Source: an uncultured Methanobrevibacter sp. (GTDB lineage: Archaea; Methanobacteriota; Methanobacteria; Methanobacteriales; Methanobacteriaceae). From it: a stretch of 43,901 bases of DNA. Both the position numbers and the translations under genes were made by a program. Positions 1 through 11,300 of the stretch are shown here, in pieces. Position 1 is the stretch's first letter. Each line of letters opens with the position of its first letter. The notes beneath the pieces were generated by a model, which was not told where the DNA came from, did no database searches, and was given only the letters and a program-made list of their open reading frames with translations. The stretch is taken from the NCBI RefSeq assembly GCF_902770715.1, contig NZ_CACXTS010000015.1, forward strand, positions 1 to 43,901. The letters are read 5' to 3'.

Positions 1-3000
1 CAGCACGGTCAACACCAGCAGTAGTATTAACAATAATGTTGTTAGCCTCTACAGTACCGGTTGTGCTGTATATGTCTAAGCTGTAGTAGTATCTTGCACC
101 GTCTTCAGTAGTGGTGTCCATATGAGTAATGTTGTTGCCTTTGACTAAAAGGTCATTAGCACTGTGAATCATTACTGCATCAATAGTAGGGTAACTACCG
201 ACTGCACCGTTAGTGTTAACATTTACAATGTTATTGGTGAATTCAACATCTTCTCCGCCTTGTATACCGACAGCTAAAACTAAATCTTGGTCGATTCCAC
301 TTGCACTGAAGGCAACAGGGACAGCAGGTAAGACTGCGCTGATAGTGTTGTTGTCTATTTTAGCTGCATTACTGTTGCGTACTTCTAATCCGCGATAGTG
401 GTTGGATCCTGGGTTTGCACCTGTGAAGATGATTTCAGAGTTGATTAAAGCGAAGTTTTCAGCGCCGTTAGCGAAGATTGCTTTTGCTTCCACTTCACTA
501 GGAGCATTATAAGTCACAGATACATTGTCTAATGTGACATCAGAACCGCTTACGTAAAGAGCAGCACCGCCGTTATTGGTGAAGTTAGCATCATTTTCGT
601 TTAAGGTAAATCCGTTTACAGTCACATCATCTCCAGTGATGTATAAAGCAATGTTGTTTAAAACAGCATTATCGCTTGTAAGGGTGATTTCATCAGAAAT
701 GATTATAGTGTTAACTAAATCAGAGAATTCACCTTGGAAGATTAACTCATCAAACTCAATAGTGTCTAATAATATACCATTTTCATCGAAGAACCTGAAG
801 AAAGTATCATTAGTTACAATATTGGTTAACTCTCTAGGAGGAAGGTTTTCTTTAAGAGTTACATTTGTACAATTACCTGGATTGATTGAATCATCACCAG
901 ATAATTCATGAGCATATAAGGTGTTTCCTTCAGCATTTAAGAAAGTTGCATTGATTACAGATATTGTGTATTTACCTTCTGTGTAAACTGTGTTGTTCTG
1001 AATATCAAAGGAACGGTCCCCATACATCCATTGAGCGTAACTTATACCGTACATATAAGCGCCATCTTCATAATCACCTACATTATAAGTATAAACTGTG
1101 TTATTGTAGATTTTTGCATCACCGTTTTGGATTTCGATACCAGAAACTAATGCCCAACTACCAGTAGATGAAGCATAACCTGTGACATTAATGAAGTTAT
1201 CTTCAATTAAAAGTTTTGAATCTCCACCGAACATACTTGCTACATAAATACCCAAGTTAGGACCATTAGACACACTTGTAATGTTGTTTCCTTTAATGAT
1301 TACTTCAGATTCGACACCTTGGAACGCATATGCAGTACCATGTTGATCCTGACCACCTTTAGTAGACATTATGAAATTGTTATATGAGAATGTCACGTTG
1401 GTATTGTGGCCAAAGTCTATTCCATACATATAATTGTCCATTCCAGCAGGAGTCATTTCATCAATCATGTATATTTCATTGTGGTCGATTAAAGAATCAC
1501 TACAACCAATGATATAAATAGATTGAATTGTAGGGAAATCAGCTGAATAGTCATTAGTTGTTGAATTAATAAAGTTATTGGTAAATACAAGGTTGTTGCA
1601 GTCTTTGAGTCTTACAGGATTTACATTATTTGAACCCATCAAATAATAATCCTCATCATAGTTATTTACATATACACATGGCAATTTTGTAGTAATGATA
1701 TTGCCATCAACTAAAGCATTGCCAGCATCAACCATTTGAAGAGCAACTGAAAGCAGTGAATCATCAGTTACATGGCTTTCAAAGAATATTGAGTTGTTTA
1801 AAATTTTAGCATCATTACATTTAATATCAATAGCAACACCCATTTCCGCACCAGTGGTGAATGAAATATCCGAATTAGTCAATTCAAAACCGTCAGAATT
1901 ATCATCAGCAGCAATCAATCCACCAGCAATTCCTTCATCAACAACAAAATCATCTGCAATGAAAGTTAATTGGTCTAATTTTACATCAGGTGCCATAATA
2001 CAAATTCCCATATCATTTAATACAGCATTGTCACCAGTAATAGTGATAGGCCTTGTAATGAGTATATAGTTATCGGAAATAAGATCAGAGAATTCACCAC
2101 TGAATATTAGTTCATCGAATTCGACAGTATCTAACAAGAAACCATCAGCATCAAAGAAGTCAAAGAAGTTTTCTTGGGTTACAATATTGGTAGGTTCTAC
2201 AGCATTTTCTTCAGCTGTGAAAGTAGTTGAATTAGTTAATCCTCTGTAGGTAACTTCAATAGTGTTTTCACCAAGAACAATATCACTAGCAGGAATAGTT
2301 TGAGTAACAGCGCCATCAGTTAAAGTAGGAGTAGCAATAACAACACCGTTAAGTTTAATAGTTACTTCACCAGCACCTGCAATAGTGACTGTGACAGAAT
2401 TTTCTTCACCCAACCAAATTGTAGAGTTTTGAACGCTTAAAATAATATCAACAGGCAAGTTATCATGAACCTGATTGCCTGAACCTGTACCTAAATTTAC
2501 AGCTCCATCACCTTTTTTACCATTACTAATTAAATAATTATCAGTGACAGTGTTGTCTTTAGTTTTTCCTAAAGAAATTGCATAATCTGAAGTAGTATTA
2601 ATTGTATTTCCAGTAATTACATTAGTACCGCCTGCAGTTATGCCTACATTACCTGTAATATTGTTATCAGTTACTTCTGTTCTTGCACCAGGAGCATTAA
2701 TACCGCAGCCAATGAAAGTATTTCCTTTAATGACACCATCATTACCGAAAGATTGTATTCCTGCACCTGTGTAAATTACAGTGTTGTTTTCAAATCTGTT
2801 GAAACCGTTACCCTGACTAGCGAATAAGTAACAAATTCCTAAAGCTGTATCAGGACCTTGGATATAACAATTGGTAAAGTTGTTGTGGTCATTGACTGTA
2901 ATTTGTCCTTTTGCAATAGCTTGAAGCAATTGTGGCAAGAACCATCCTTCAGGCATGGTTTCAAGGTTATATAAGTTAAGATATATCAAGTTTCCAACAT

Positions 3001-5149
3001 TTCCTCTACCTATAATTGATGAGTTATCAACACTAACATAACTTGCATTGGTCAATACAAAGTTAGAGTGACCGCCATTATCTTCAGTTAAGAAGTAAGA
3101 GTTTGTAACTTTGATATGTGATGATCCGCCTCTGAATGCAACAACACCGACACCAGAACCAATTTCCTTACCTCTTGCAATAGAGGTCATGTTATTAATA
3201 GTTAAATTATGTGCACCAAAGAACCATAATTGAGTATTAAAGAATGAAAGATCACTAATGTTACTTCCAGAACCATTGAAACTAACAGTGAAACGGTTTG
3301 AGGATGAAGCGTCCAAATCAATGTAGACATCTTTAGTAGTGGAAATAATGTTTACAGGTTTGTTAATTTCCATTGCATATGAATTGCTGGATGTACTTAT
3401 GAATTGGCCTTGGAAGTCTAAAGTAGCTCCCTCAGGAATTTCATCACGCAATACTCCATTATTAAAGAAATCTGAAAATGTTTCAGCAGTTACAACACCG
3501 TAGAATGGTTCAACTTCTTCTTTAGCACCATGGTTGTTTTCAATAATGGTATTACCTGAAGCATCATTAATATAAACAGTGTCATCACCCTCACCAGTAG
3601 ATGAGACTAAATAGTTATCGGTAATTGTTGTATCCTCTGCTTTTAACAAATAGATTGTATATTGACCTTCAGTTTCGATTGTATTACCTCGAATATCATA
3701 ATTGTGGTCGTCGTTTAATGCTTGAGCATAGCTTATACCGTAAATATTCATACCATCTTCATAGCTACCTGTAACGGATTTGGTTACAATGTTATTGTTG
3801 TATACGCGGGCAACATTGTCCTGCAATTCAATACCTGATACCAATCCCCAACTGTGGTCAGTAGGAAGGCCAGTTATATCAATATTATTGTTTTGAACAG
3901 TGATTTCAGTATCACCATAATAGTTTTGTGAATATATTCCTAATGCAGGTCCACCGCAATTTGAATAAATATTATTTCCGTCAATTACCACACCTTCATA
4001 CGGTCCGGTTAATTGAACAGGATAGGAAGTTCCTGCATTTTCACTACCACCAGTGGTTTCAACGCTGATGTTATTTCCTTTTACTAAAACAGTATTAGAG
4101 TAATACATATCCAAAACGTTTAAGTAATTTGCTTCACCTTCAGGAGTGATAAAATCACTTTCTTCAAATGTATTTCCTATTATATTAACATTATCACAGG
4201 ATTCCATCATTACACAGTCAAGAGTTGGGAAATCACCATAACGGTCAACTACATTAGCAATGAATGTATTGTCAATAATGTCCAAACCATCAACTGATTT
4301 AAGTCCAGTGTTTAATACCAAATCTGTTTGAAGACCAGGTTCCCCCTTATTATAATCCACAGGTAAGATAGGCAGATTTGCTATAAGAGTATTTCCTTCT
4401 ATCAAAACGCCATTAGATTCAGCAATTCTCATTGCATATTCATAATATTCCTCAACACTTGAACCAGTGAATTCAATATTTGAATTTAAAAGCTGGAAAT
4501 TATTTGCATTTTCAACATAAATACCATAAGCATCACCATCAGGAGTTGGAGCATAATTAACAGTCAATCCATCAAGAATATTGTCATCACCAGTTACATA
4601 AACAATTGCTCCCGGACTCATTCCATTATCTACATCTTCCAGATATTTTGAAGATGTGAGGGTTAGTCCACTAAGTTGCACATCACCCTGTAAGATGATT
4701 CCAATGTCCTGAAATTCAGCTTCACTAGCATCTATAACACAACCTCCATCAATGAACATGAATGAAGGAAACTCATCAGCACTAAATACTCCTTCAAGTT
4801 TATAATTTCCAGTACAAACGGTACCGCTATCAAATCCACGTTCACGGAAATCATTAGGAGTAAGAATCTCATAATCATCACTTAGCACATCATTATCACT
4901 TGATGCACCAAGTTTTACATTTGAATTATCATTTACATTATCATCGAAAGCATTATCGCTTGATGAAACATCCGTAGCGATATCACCATCGACTTCTATT
5001 TCTTCAACAGAAGAAGCTATTTCATAACTTCCTCCATCATCAGCAACCGTTAAATTATCAACAGTTGCATCATCAGCCGCATTTACGGCTCCAAAAGTCA
5101 AAATGGCTAGCAAAATTAAACTAACCAATAAAAGTTTATTTAATCTCAA
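1..5149 (-). CDS. Adhesin-like surface protein, beta-helix modules, partial (C-terminus outside window)
   Basis: Open from a TTG start at 5149 to the window edge, about 1716 codons with no stop. TTG is chosen because AAAGGAG lies 9 bases upstream and the protein then starts with a signal peptide (MRLNKLLLVSLILLAILTF, cleaved near AVNAA). An acidic Ser/Asp-rich linker follows. The rest is a long run of short Asn/Ile/Val-rich repeats of the N-N-x-I-x-G-N-x-I type, typical of right-handed parallel beta-helices. There are four large modules of about 450 residues. Two (near 2200-2090 and 830-700) open with almost the same header, T-N-I-V-T then F-F-D-x-x-G-x-L-L-D-T and F-D-E-L-I-F-x-G-E-F-S-D-L. 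Headers near 4850 and 3490 are diverged. One Ig-like domain is encoded around 2460-2220. Many N-x-S/T sequons fit an exported glycoprotein. The ligand is unknown, and the anchor would lie in the missing C-terminus. Confidence 0.87.
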   Translation of the reverse strand, partial: MRLNKLLLVSLILLAILTFGAVNAADDATVDNLTVADDGGSYEIASSVEEIEVDGDIATDVSSSDNAFDDNVNDNSNVKLGASSDNDVLSDDYEILTPNDFRERGFDSGTVCTGNYKLEGVFSADEFPSFMFIDGGCVIDASEAEFQDIGIILQGDVQLSGLTLTSSKYLEDVDNGMSPGAIVYVTGDDNILDGLTVNYAPTPDGDAYGIYVENANNFQLLNSNIEFTGSSVEEYYEYAMRIAESNGVLIEGNTLIANLPILPVDYNKGEPGLQTDLVLNTGLKSVDGLDIIDNTFIANVVDRYGDFPTLDCVMMESCDNVNIIGNTFEESDFITPEGEANYLNVLDMYYSNTVLVKGNNISVETTGGSENAGTSYPVQLTGPYEGVVIDGNNIYSNCGGPALGIYSQNYYGDTEITVQNNNIDITGLPTDHSWGLVSGIELQDNVARVYNNNIVTKSVTGSYEDGMNIYGISYAQALNDDHNYDIRGNTIETEGQYTIYLLKAEDTTITDNYLVSSTGEGDDTVYINDASGNTIIENNHGAKEEVEPFYGVVTAETFSDFFNNGVLRDEIPEGATLDFQGQFISTSSNSYAMEINKPVNIISTTKDVYIDLDASSSNRFTVSFNGSGSNISDLSFFNTQLWFFGAHNLTINNMTSIARGKEIGSGVGVVAFRGGSSHIKVTNSYFLTEDNGGHSNFVLTNASYVSVDNSSIIGRGNVGNLIYLNLYNLETMPEGWFLPQLLQAIAKGQITVNDHNNFTNCYIQGPDTALGICYLFASQGNGFNRFENNTVIYTGAGIQSFGNDGVIKGNTFIGCGINAPGARTEVTDNNITGNVGITAGGTNVITGNTINTTSDYAISLGKTKDNTVTDNYLISNGKKGDGAVNLGTGSGNQVHDNLPVDIILSVQNSTIWLGEENSVTVTIAGAGEVTIKLNGVVIATPTLTDGAVTQTIPASDIVLGENTIEVTYRGLTNSTTFTAEENAVEPTNIVTQENFFDFFDADGFLLDTVEFDELIFSGEFSDLISDNYILITRPITITGDNAVLNDMGICIMAPDVKLDQLTFIADDFVVDEGIAGGLIAADDNSDGFELTNSDISFTTGAEMGVAIDIKCNDAKILNNSIFFESHVTDDSLLSVALQMVDAGNALVDGNIITTKLPCVYVNNYDEDYYLMGSNNVNPVRLKDCNNLVFTNNFINSTTNDYSADFPTIQSIYIIGCSDSLIDHNEIYMIDEMTPAGMDNYMYGIDFGHNTNVTFSYNNFIMSTKGGQDQHGTAYAFQGVESEVIIKGNNITSVSNGPNLGIYVASMFGGDSKLLIEDNFINVTGYASSTGSWALVSGIEIQNGDAKIYNNTVYTYNVGDYEDGAYMYGISYAQWMYGDRSFDIQNNTVYTEGKYTISVINATFLNAEGNTLYAHELSGDDSINPGNCTNVTLKENLPPRELTNIVTNDTFFRFFDENGILLDTIEFDELIFQGEFSDLVNTIIISDEITLTSDNAVLNNIALYITGDDVTVNGFTLNENDANFTNNGGAALYVSGSDVTLDNVSVTYNAPSEVEAKAIFANGAENFALINSEIIFTGANPGSNHYRGLEVRNSNAAKIDNNTISAVLPAVPVAFSASGIDQDLVLAVGIQGGEDVEFTNNIVNVNTNGAVGSYPTIDAVMIHSANDLLVKGNNITHMDTTTEDGARYYYSLDIYSTTGTVEANNIIVNTTAGVDRA

Positions 5150-5158
5150 AATTAAAAT

Positions 5159-5165
5159 CTCCTTT
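5159..5165 (-). promoter_or_regulatory. Ribosome binding site deciding the TTG start of the partial adhesin
   Basis: AAAGGAG on the minus strand, 9 bases before TTG at 5149. No ATG or GTG at a usable distance gives a signal peptide, so this site fixes the start. Confidence 0.75.
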
Positions 5166-5183
5166 ATAATTTATCAATTATTA

Positions 5184-5208
5184 TAATATTCAGTAAACTT
5201 GAATATTA
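5184..5208 (-). promoter_or_regulatory. 9-bp inverted repeat in the adhesin promoter/leader region
   Basis: TAATATTCA and TGAATATTA form a perfect 9-bp inverted repeat around a 7-base loop. A TATA-like stretch (5211-5220) lies just upstream on the minus strand, so the repeat sits near the expected transcription start. It could be an operator or a leader hairpin. The role is inferred from position only. Confidence 0.4.
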
Positions 5209-5291
5209 CTAATATATATATGAAAATAATTATTTAAAATTTTTCAATTTATTAAAAAGAAATGAATAATGAGCATTTTAGAAAGAAATAT

Positions 5292-5331
5292 TAATAAAAA
5301 AATAAAAAAAAGTTAGGACATGAAAGTCCTA
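5292..5331 (-). terminator. Hairpin plus T-run terminator after the propeller adhesin
   Basis: On the minus strand, 18 bases past the stop, TAGGAC pairs with GTCCTA around a 6-base loop (5314-5331). A long T-rich tract follows (5311 down to 5292). This fits intrinsic termination at T-runs in archaea. Confidence 0.65.
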
Positions 5332-5349
5332 TTAAAACAATTTATGTTT

Positions 5350-8300
5350 TTATGCGCTGTTTACTGTTACAGTATTTGATATTGTTTTGCCATTATATTC
5401 AGCGGTAACAGTATAAGTGCCTGCCTTTAAATTAATAGGCAAGCTTGCAATACCATTTCCATTAGTTTTGATGTCATATGTTTTGCCGACGATAGTGATT
5501 TTTACAATTTCGTTGGCAAGAGCAACAGGCTGGTTTTTACTATCAATCAATTGAACATCATAGCTGCTGCCGTCTTTATAGACCATATTTACATCATTTG
5601 CTGAAATGGACATGCCGGAATCTTTAACTGTAATAGTGTTAGTAACTTCAACTGCATTAAACTTGTTGTTTCCTTCGAATTTTGTTGAAATATCATATGT
5701 GCCTTGTTTTAAGTTGATTGCTAATGATGCAACACCATTAGCGTCGGTTTCAACAGTATATGCTCTGCCAAGGATAATGAATTTAATAGCAGTGTTAGCA
5801 ATAGCTTTGCCTTTATTATCTTTTAAAGTTGCTTTAAATGATGATCCATCCTTATAAAACATGACAAGATTATTTGTAGCTAAAGTAGGATTTGCCTTAT
5901 TGACAGTAATTTTAGCACTGACAAAGCTGGATTCATATCTGGCATGATTGAAAGTGGCATTAACATTATAAGTGCCCGGAGCCAAAGTAATAGGCAATCT
6001 GGCAACACCATTAGCATCAGTAGTGAAAGTATAAACCTTACCTACAATGCCAATACCAACGGCCACATTGCTAATGGCCTTACCAGTACCATCCTTCAAA
6101 GTAACAGACCAGGAAGAACCATCATTATATGTCATTACAAGATTAGTTGCAGTTAAACTAGAAATTGCCTTATTAACAGTAATTTTAGCACTGACAAAAC
6201 TAGATACATAATTACTATTAGCGAAAGAAGCATTTACATCATAAACTCCAGGAGCCAAAGTAACAGGCAACTTGGCAACACCATTGGAATTGGTAGTGAA
6301 AGTATAAACCTTACCAAGAATGCCAATGCCAACATTTGCATTGCTAATGGCCTTACCGGTACCATCCTTCAAAGTAACAGACCAGGAAGAACCATCATTA
6401 TACTTCATTACGAGATTTTTAGCAGTTAATTTGGAAGTTGCCTTGTTAACAGTTATTTTAGCAGTTACCATATTGGATTTATATACATCATTTTCAAATG
6501 TTGCATTTACATTGTAGGTGCCTGGCTTTAAGTTGATAGGCAGACTAGCCACACCATTTCCATCAGCATTAATTGTATAAACCTTGCCTACAATACCAAT
6601 TCGAATGCCAACATTGCCTATAGCATTGCCGCCAGCATCAGTTAATGTAACAGTCCAAGCTGAACCATCATTATACTTCATAACCAAATTAGAACCAGTT
6701 ACGATAGCTGGATTCTTAATTACTTTAACAGTAGCAGAAACAGTTTTCGGATTATATTTAGTATCTCCTGAATAGATTATATCAATATTCTTAGTACCAT
6801 ATGATAAATCTGGAATAGTTACTGATACTCTAGATTTAGCAGCGTAAGTCTCATTGAAGTTATCTCCACAAACTACAGTTATATCTCCTGCCATATCCGG
6901 AGCCAAAATGATGTCAAAGGTTGCATTTTCCCCTACATATATATCGTCAATAGGATTAACTGTAATTTCACTATCCCTTTTGACTACAATGATATTCTGA
7001 GCGGAAGGGGTTGCTGAATTATATTTTCCATCTCCAGAATAAGAGATTTGAGGAGTTTTAGTACCTTCAGACAGACTTGCAATAGTGACAGTTGTTTCAC
7101 CATTAACAACCTCACCTATTCCTGTTTTACCATCCACAATCACTGTGACTGTTCCGCTTGCATCAGAGTTCAATACAATATTGAAATCAACGCTATCTCC
7201 AACATAAACTGACGTATTATAGTTAACAGTGACTGTTGGGGTATTTTTATTTACTTTGAAAGTCTTTGTGACACTAACAGATTGATATTTGTTGTCTCCA
7301 GGATAGCTTATAGTGGCAGTTTTAGTTCCGCTTGTCAATCCTGCAATTTTAATTGTGACTGCACCATTTGAAATGGTACCTGATTTGGAAATGCCATCAA
7401 CAGTTACAGTTACTTTTCCTGTTGCATCTGAAGGCAAACCAGTAACTTTGAAAACAGCATTTGCACCAACTTTGATATTTGAAACTGAAACTGACATGGT
7501 TGGTGTAATCTTATTTACACTAAATTGGATATTCTGTGAATCCGCCATGTAATTGTTATCATTGGAATAGCTTATTTCAGCGTTATAAGTTCCTTCAGCC
7601 AACATTGTGATGATTATGCTTGCAGCACCATTATTCACCTGAGTAGAATTAGATGCATCGCCCACCACTACAGTAACAATACCATTAGCATCGGAAGGCA
7701 ATCCTGAAATTATGAAATTAGCGGAATCTCCAACATTAATGTTGCCTATTGGGGTAACAGTGAATGTTGTTTCTGTCTTAGCAACTGATATGGTACTGGT
7801 TTTTGTATCTGAACTATATTTGCTGTTTCCAGAATAGGTTACAGTATATGAATAATCCCCTTTTGTTAAGCCAGAAATGCTTATAGTCGCACGCCCTTTG
7901 CTTACGGTTGCAGAACCTGATTTGGTTCCGACAGTAACTGAAACTGTACCTGTTGCATCACTAGGCAATACCACATTGAATACTGCATTTTCACCATAGT
8001 TAATGTTATTAGCAGTCACATTCATGTTTGGATCCAATTTAGCTACTGTAAATTTAGGAGATTTAGTAAGTGAGGAATATCTCATGTCCCCAGAGTAGGT
8101 TACCTTTGCAGTATAAGTGCCTGCAGGAAGATTGGAAATTACTTTAACTATGTTTCCATTGATTACATCTTCTGTGTAAGTTTGACCATTTACGACAATA
8201 GTTACAGTACCTGTAGCATTTTCATTCAATGAAATGGTAATTGTTTCATCATTTCCTATATCAATGTTTTGAGTAGAAACTGTTAAGCCGGATGCCTTTA

Positions 8301-11300
8301 GGTTAGACTCCATCAATGCATAAACTTTGTTTGATGTAGTAACATAGATTATTCCATTATTATCCATTATTGGAGTTCCGACAATATCTCCGCCTAATTT
8401 AGCCTTCCATAATACGTTTCCATCACAATCAAATGCATATAGATAATTATGAGATGCAAAGTACAGATTATTGTCATTTCCGATTAGAATTCCTGAAGTG
8501 ACTTCCAGATTGCAAAACTTTAACTCATTTCCATCAAAAATATCATAAAGATATAACTCGCCATTAGCATTGACTGAATATATTCCAATTTCAGAATCTA
8601 AGAACAATTGCTCTCCAACACCGCCTGTGACTTTTTTACTCCAAACTGAAGAACCTGAATTATCTCTTGCAACAATATTCGCTCCAAGGAATGAATAAAT
8701 AATACCATACTCATCAGCAACGGCATATCCATTAGAAATTACACCACCAATAGAAGCAGTAATCTCATTTAAATAAACATCAACGATTTTTAGACCATTG
8801 TCACATGGAACAGCAACAATACCATCGCCCATAATTGTTGGAGCAGCAACAGGATTGCCTCCTAATGAAATTACAGTAGGATTACCACCATTTTCCCAAA
8901 TTTTGTAAGGAATAATGACTAAATTAGGATTGTTTCCATCTCCCTGACCCGCAATATAAACATTACCCTTGGAGTCAATTACCGGAGAATAATAGCTTGA
9001 TCCTTGATATAAGTTGGCATGACCATATCTTGCACCTGTTGACTGGTTGATTAAATACAAAGTATCGTTAACTTTTGGTGCGATAATTATGTCACGGCTG
9101 ATTGCAATTCCTGAGAAATAATCTCCAGCGGCTGTGGATTCATAAGTCCATCTGAGATTTCCATTGCCATCAAATGAATATATTGCATTTGCAGTGGTTA
9201 CATATATATTACCTTCACTATCAATAGCCAAGTTTCCAGTAATTTCCTCAACAGAAGCAGACCATTTAATTTCACCGTTTACATTACTGTCATAAGTGGA
9301 TTTACCTGTACGTCCTATATCTCCACCTTCATTCGCCCATTGTGGTTGATTCCAATCTAGAACATTGAATTTAGTAGTTTTTGTTTTAGTATTATAATTA
9401 TTTCCAGTATATGTAGCCTTAACAGTATAAGATCCTACATCCAAATCTTCATAAGTCAATGTAACTACACCTGATGTAGGAACATTTTTGGTTTCTGTCC
9501 TAATTCCAGATATTTTTAAAGTTCCTCCACATCTTGCAGGCAATACAATCTGCACAACAGCATCTTTGCCCAGCATGATATTATTAGAGCTGATTGTGAA
9601 ATCAATATTCGCTTTAGCTACATTAAATGTTTTGCTAGTTGATGCATTTTTATAATCATTGCATCCGCTATAGCTAACATCGACATATTTATTGTTTCCG
9701 GCATCAATTCCGGAAAGTCTGACAACAGCTACTTTGTTTACAATACTTGAAGTATTTGATTTTCCATCGATTGTTACTGTCACGTTTCCAGTAGCACCAT
9801 TATTTAAAGTAACAGTAACGACAGCATCCTCACCATAGGTTATGTCCGGAACATCAACAGTTAGTGTCGGTGTCAACTTGCCCACTTCAAATACATATTC
9901 ATCTTCACTTGGCAAGTATTTAGAATCTCCGCTGTAAACAGCTCTGATTACATGATCCCCTCTAGTGACAGCATTAATTGTATAGCTTTCGCCTACATTA
10001 ATTGTTTGCGGATTACCGTTGTCGTAATATACATCAACAGTTCCTGTTGCTCCACTTGTAACGGCAATATTAACAGTAACGTCTTCACCTAATTCAAGAG
10101 CACCAAGTGAAATTTCTGTTGTGGATTCAAATTTATTAACAGTGAGACTGCCTGTTTCAATAGTGGATGCGTATTTTTCATTTCCGGTATAATTTGCAAT
10201 CACATCATAAGTGCCTGCAGCAAGATTTGTAATTGAAAATGATGCCTTTGAGTTTGAAATGGTTGCTGTTTTGGTAACGCTTCCCACTTTAAGCACGACT
10301 TTACCTGTTGCATCTGATGGAACATAAACAACAACTTTTGCGGTTTGACCTACGCTAATATTATTAGCTACAATTGATAAAGCAGGGGTTGATTTCTTGA
10401 ATGTGAAATTGATAGTGGAATCAATACCATTGAATGACCCAGTAAGAGAAGAAGGACCCATATTAGTTAAAGTGAAATAGGTTTGTCCAATTCCATTTTC
10501 CACGATTATTTTTTGATTGGAACAGGTTCCATTGACGGCAGTTAATGCTAAATCAAAACTTGGTAACTTTAAACCGTCATAATAAGTTACATTACCTTCA
10601 TTATCGATTTGATTGAAGGAGAATTGAACCAAAGCCATTTGATTAAGTTCAATTTCATTACTTAAAGCTGATGCATTTAATATTAACCAGGTTTTTACAG
10701 GATCCCATCCATTTGGCAATTGATTTGATACACCATATACTTTTAAAGCAGGTTTAGTTAAATTATCCGGAGTATTTCCCCACCAGTTATTATGAGCCTG
10801 TAATTTTTTAAGGTAGGTTTCACCACCATTAATTACTATTCCATTAGTATTTTCATAAGAGTTGTTAATTAAAATAGAATCTCTGATTACTAAAGTACCT
10901 GATGAAATGTAAATGACTGATGAATATTTGCCCATATCCTTATTATTGATAAATTTAGAGGATTCGATCAATACTGAACAGCTATCTTCAATCAATATTG
11001 CTGATCCCTTATTGCTTGAAGTGGATATGCTGTTTCCAATGAATGTACAGTCAGTGATTGTTGCCTTATTCTTTTTAACGTCAATACAACCTGCACTAAC
11101 GACATTATTGATAAAAGTTAGATTTTCCACTTCTAATTTGGTTGTTGAAGATTTATACATCACTAAACCTTTAGATAATGAATAGGTTGCTGTGTTATTA
11201 ATAAACACTGATGATTTAAGGTATAGTGAATCTGATTTGATTACTGAACCATCTTTATTCTTAATGAATTGTAAATTTTGACCTTGAAGAATACCGCTGG

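Noticed and set aside
5350..6730. Regular direct repeats, checked as a possible CRISPR array
   Set aside because: The repeat unit is 273 bp, keeps an open frame and encodes protein repeats. There are no short repeats separated by unique spacers.
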